In this document: one piece after another, positions 61,362-64,000 of the stretch
Numbering within the stretch: the stretch's first letter is position 1
Layout: every line of letters starts with the position of its first letter
Source of the DNA: Candidatus Saccharimonadota bacterium
GTDB lineage: Bacteria; Patescibacteriota; Saccharimonadia; Saccharimonadales; Saccharimonadaceae
Assembly: GCA_017431725.1 (NCBI GenBank)
Contig: JAFRKN010000010.1
Coordinates: 1 to 64,000 of the forward strand
Reading direction: 5' to 3'
Length of the DNA: 64,000 bases
Position numbers and translations under genes: made by a program
The notes under the pieces: model-generated
What the model was told of the DNA's origin: nothing
The model's input: the letters and a program-made list of their open reading frames with translations, nothing else
The model's database searches: none

Positions 61362-61976
61362 TTATTTAGTTTCCGAATAATCACTAAACTTATTATATAA
61401 GTTTTCCAAACTATTATAGGAGCTCGTAAGAGCTTCCTTCAAACTATCACTCTTGGTTGAATTTATAATCTTGGCCTCTTCAGTCATAATTAATGAAATT
61501 TCATAGGCCATCTTGTGAGCATAGATTCTATCTAAAATTCCATTTATTTTTGCATTAAATAACTCCGTATTTAAAGCGTCCTTCGCCAAATTTGCTTCAC
61601 TCAAAATATTTTTATTTATATCTTTTTCTTTAAACTTATATTTTCCCGTGATATATTCGGTTAAATCTTTGTTAGTGTTAGTCAAAATTCCGTATAGAGA
61701 TGCGCTATTTGATCTCAAATCTGAAGATCTTACAGAAGATTGATATTCATTGATTATCCCAGCCGTATTATCAAGATGCAATTTTAATGCAAATGATAAC
61801 TCTTTTTCTCCCCCTTTTCCACTCCCCAAAATCATTCCAAACACAACAATCACTACCAGTATGACTAGACCAATCATCCCCACCATAAAAAATTTCGAAG
61901 AAAATAATCCACCCTTCTTTTTTGCTACTGGACGGTTTGTCGCAGAAATCTGATCAAGATACTCTTGTCCTTCCAT
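61362..61976 (-). CDS. single-pass membrane hypothetical protein
   Basis: The product is 204 aa. A cytoplasmic N-terminus precedes a transmembrane helix (about 30-52), and then a mostly helical extracytoplasmic domain. The family is not recognised. It shares a 24-bp palindromic promoter with dnaG and is followed by mscL after 11 nt, so it may be osmotically or envelope related. Confidence 0.7.
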   Translation of the reverse strand: MEGQEYLDQISATNRPVAKKKGGLFSSKFFMVGMIGLVILVVIVVFGMILGSGKGGEKELSFALKLHLDNTAGIINEYQSSVRSSDLRSNSASLYGILTNTNKDLTEYITGKYKFKEKDINKNILSEANLAKDALNTELFNAKINGILDRIYAHKMAYEISLIMTEEAKIINSTKSDSLKEALTSSYNSLENLYNKFSDYSETK

Positions 61977-61997
61977 ATGCTATAATTATAGCATATG
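61974..61997. promoter_or_regulatory. 24-bp perfect palindromic promoter containing both start codons
   Basis: The sequence is a perfect palindrome (half: CATATGCTATAA). Its ends are the start codons of the minus-strand gene (61976) and dnaG (61995). The centre TATAATTATA gives both -10 elements, each with TGC extension and each exactly 8 nt from its ATG. Confidence 0.85.
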
Positions 61998-63629
61998 AAC
62001 GACCTAAAGGAGGAAATAAAATCTCGTTTGAGTGTGGAAGATGTGGTGGGTCAATATGTCGAGCTAAAACGTGCTGGGCGCAATTTAAAAGGTCATTCGC
62101 CTTGGGGAGTAGACAAAACCCCATCTTTTATGGTTTCGCCAGAAAAAGGTATTTGGCATGATTTTTCTGCCAACAAAGGCGGCGATATTTTTACCTTTAT
62201 TATGGAAGTCGAAGGAGTTAGTTTCAAGGAAGCTCTAGAGAAATTAGCTAATAAAGCCGGGGTTGATCTTTCCAAATATCGTGGTAATAATCCAAATCTT
62301 ACCAAGAAAAAAAATCGAGCTCGCGCAGCCCTCGCTTTAGCTACCAAATATTATCAACTATGTCTCACCCGCAACAAGCCAGTCTGTGAATATGTTTTTT
62401 ACCAACGCAATCTCAATCGCAAAACAGTTTCTGATTTTAAAATCGGCTATGCTCCAGCTAGTGGCAAAGCTTTAACTGGAGTTCTCCAAAAACGTGGATT
62501 TAATCTAACAGAGCTAGATGACGCTGGTCTTCTTAATCGTTTTAAAGGAGATTTATTCCGCGATCGCATGACTATTCCATTTATAGATACGTCTGGTAAT
62601 ATTATCGGTTTTACTGCTAGAATCTTGAAAAAAGCTGAACCAAAATATCTTAACACCCCCGAAACCATTCTTTTTAATAAGTCTCGTTTTATCTTTGGTC
62701 TTTATCAAGCCAAAGAATCTATCTTGCATAGCGGTTTTGTTGTGATTGTAGAAGGGAACATGGATGTCATTTCTTCCCATCAAGCTGGCGTCAAAGAAGC
62801 AGTAGCTACTTCTGGCACTGCCATGACCGAGCAACATTTAAAAACGCTGAGCAATTTTACTCATGACATTCGTCTTGCTTACGATGGGGATGAAGCCGGT
62901 ATTAAAGCTACCGAGCGCGCTATCATGATGGCGGGCGATTTAGGTATTGATATTACGGTCATTTCAGACTATCACGGCGCCAAAGATCCAGATGAGTTAA
63001 TTCAAAAAGACCCCAAACTCTGGCAATCTGCCGTAGAAAAACGCGTTCCCGCCGTTGAATGGTTATTAAAAAAATATGAAGAAAATCTCAATCTAAACTC
63101 TGCTCCCGACAAACGCAAATATTCCGATGTCGCTCTTAAACTCTTGGGATATGTCAAAGATGAAGTTGAACGCGCTAGCTATGAAGAAAAAGTCGCCAAA
63201 AAACTAGATGTTGAAGTTGAAATTTTACGCGAAAAGGGCGAAAGATTGAACAAAAAAATTGCACAATCCACCCACAAATATCTTAAAAAACCTAAAACCG
63301 AATTCAAAAGCAACCAGTTAAAAAAACTTGAAAACAGCCTACTCGCCTTAAAAATTTTTGGTGGTATTACTAAAACTAAAATTCCTTTCGAAGTGCCTGA
63401 AGACGAAACCAAACTAGACGAACTCGAACTAATTTTTAATCGTGAACACGAAAACGTCGGCGATAATAATCTAGAAAAAGAAGCTACCGAACTTCTCTTT
63501 CGCTACAATAGGGAACTAAACAGACAAAAAATTAAAGCCTTAAACGCTGAATTGGAAAACCTCGACGAAGATTCCGCAGCATATGACAAAATTCTTAAAG
63601 AAATTTACGAATTACAAAACGCATCTTAA
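61995..63629 (+). CDS. dnaG: DNA primase DnaG with degenerate zinc domain
   Basis: The product is 544 aa. The N-terminal zinc-domain position reads GHSPWGVDKTPSFMVSPEKG then WHDFSANKGGD: the four usual ligands (CxxH, CxxC) are replaced by Ser 35, Gly 38, Asp 56 and Ala 59. The catalytic Toprim region is intact (VVIVEGNMDVIS, LAYDGDEAGIKATERAI, GAKDPDELIQ), as is the RNA-polymerase-like basic region. The C-terminal part is a helicase-binding region (about 420-544). It makes primers for replication. Followed by rpoD, as in many bacteria. Confidence 0.93.
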   Translation: MNDLKEEIKSRLSVEDVVGQYVELKRAGRNLKGHSPWGVDKTPSFMVSPEKGIWHDFSANKGGDIFTFIMEVEGVSFKEALEKLANKAGVDLSKYRGNNPNLTKKKNRARAALALATKYYQLCLTRNKPVCEYVFYQRNLNRKTVSDFKIGYAPASGKALTGVLQKRGFNLTELDDAGLLNRFKGDLFRDRMTIPFIDTSGNIIGFTARILKKAEPKYLNTPETILFNKSRFIFGLYQAKESILHSGFVVIVEGNMDVISSHQAGVKEAVATSGTAMTEQHLKTLSNFTHDIRLAYDGDEAGIKATERAIMMAGDLGIDITVISDYHGAKDPDELIQKDPKLWQSAVEKRVPAVEWLLKKYEENLNLNSAPDKRKYSDVALKLLGYVKDEVERASYEEKVAKKLDVEVEILREKGERLNKKIAQSTHKYLKKPKTEFKSNQLKKLENSLLALKIFGGITKTKIPFEVPEDETKLDELELIFNREHENVGDNNLEKEATELLFRYNRELNRQKIKALNAELENLDEDSAAYDKILKEIYELQNAS

Positions 63630-63688
63630 TTATTTTATTTTAAAACATTTAAAATTTCTCAGCCAAAAATTACAATAAGATATAAAAC

Positions 63689-63717
63689 TTGCAATTATCA
63701 TCATATTCGATTATAAT
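63689..63717 (+). promoter_or_regulatory. rpoD promoter
   Basis: TTGCAA (63689-63694) and TATAAT (63712-63717) are 17 bp apart; the ATG at 63726 is 8 nt after the -10, so the message should be leaderless. Confidence 0.7.
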
Positions 63718-63725
63718 TTCTCGTA

Positions 63726-64000
63726 ATGAGCGTTAATAAAGACGATATTTTGAATGCAAAAGATTTAACTCTGGAAATTGACGAACCAGAGACCGATGAC
63801 TTAGAGAATGAAGAAGAGCTTTCTGATGAAGAGCTCGCAATCACTGCCGAAAACGTTGATGCGTTCGCCGACGATTCAGTTCGACTTTACCTTCGCGAAA
63901 TTGGTAAAATCCCGCTCCTTACTCCCGAAGAAGAAGCAGATCTAGCCAAAAAAATTGTCAAAGGCGATAAAAAAGCCAAAAACAAAATGGTTGAGTCCAA
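63726..64000 (+). CDS. rpoD: primary sigma factor RpoD (partial, N-terminus)
   Basis: The 91 codons seen read MSVNKDDILNAKDL, an acidic region (DELE-type), then sigma region 1.2: DDSVRLYLREIGKIPLLTPEEEADLAKKI. The frame is open to the window edge. It is downstream of dnaG, the common dnaG-rpoD order, but has its own promoter. Confidence 0.88.
   Translation, partial: MSVNKDDILNAKDLTLEIDEPETDDLENEEELSDEELAITAENVDAFADDSVRLYLREIGKIPLLTPEEEADLAKKIVKGDKKAKNKMVES

Overview
The window looks like part of a Patescibacteria/CPR chromosome, most likely Candidatus Saccharibacteria (TM7). It is AT-rich and gene-dense and uses the standard code, with TGA as a true stop. The rpsF-ssb-rpsR operon continues into efp without rplI, as in many CPR lineages. 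There is a compact type IV pilus locus, Mur ligase and FemX wall genes, and many small membrane-anchored proteins of unknown function. The lineage is inferred from gene content; no marker tree was possible.

Layout. 1-5.2 kb: leftward surface genes (LGFP-repeat protein, anchored protein, CotH-like kinase), a LexA-type DNA-binding domain and a divergent LCP wall-polymer ligase. 5.3-11.4 kb: the replication-origin neighbourhood, with rpmH-rnpA-yidC-jag leftward and dnaA-dnaN-recF rightward. 11.4-19.2 kb: a large membrane protein, an RNA m5U methyltransferase, a MacB-type exporter, murE and a shortened Mur-ligase paralogue. 19.4-32.2 kb: tRNAs, PAP2, HIT, valS, an IS1634-type transposase fragment, femX, a P-type ATPase, tsaD, a Fic cassette and rlmH. 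32.5-39.4 kb: ftsK, a Hint-domain surface protein, a MazF-like toxin, then rpsF-ssb-rpsR-efp and a TlyA-like methyltransferase. 39.6-51.1 kb: the pilus locus (pilM, N, O, B, T, C, four pilin-like genes, pilD). 51-64 kb: xerC/D, ndk, an amino-acid ABC importer, a SurA-like protein, a CfrBI-like restriction-modification pair, argS, orn, mscL, dnaG and the start of rpoD.

The most unusual feature is a family of long palindromic inserts. At least five lie in frame inside conserved or essential genes (a TrmA/RlmD-like methyltransferase, valS, a P-type ATPase, and argS twice). A related design occurs in tsaD and between several genes. The cores are GC-rich and share a CCCGTNACGACGGG hairpin; valS and the methyltransferase carry an identical 72-nt core. 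Each core is enclosed by 16-25-nt inverted arms that differ at every locus, as if insertion made an inverted copy of its target. The closest known analogy is the Rickettsia palindromic elements. Two tRNA genes also have their 3' end and terminator repeated on the far side of a small hairpin-rich insert.

A second theme is promoter economy. Over twenty genes have an extended -10 (TGnTATAAT) ending 6-10 nt before the start codon, implying leaderless mRNAs. In two divergent pairs one symmetric TATAATTATA serves both genes with identical 8-nt spacing. Other points of note are a DnaG that has lost all four zinc ligands, a fic gene between perfect 39-bp direct repeats, inverted repeats around the promoters of two divergent pilins, two candidate small RNAs near rpsF, and a C-rich plus strand on both sides of dnaA.
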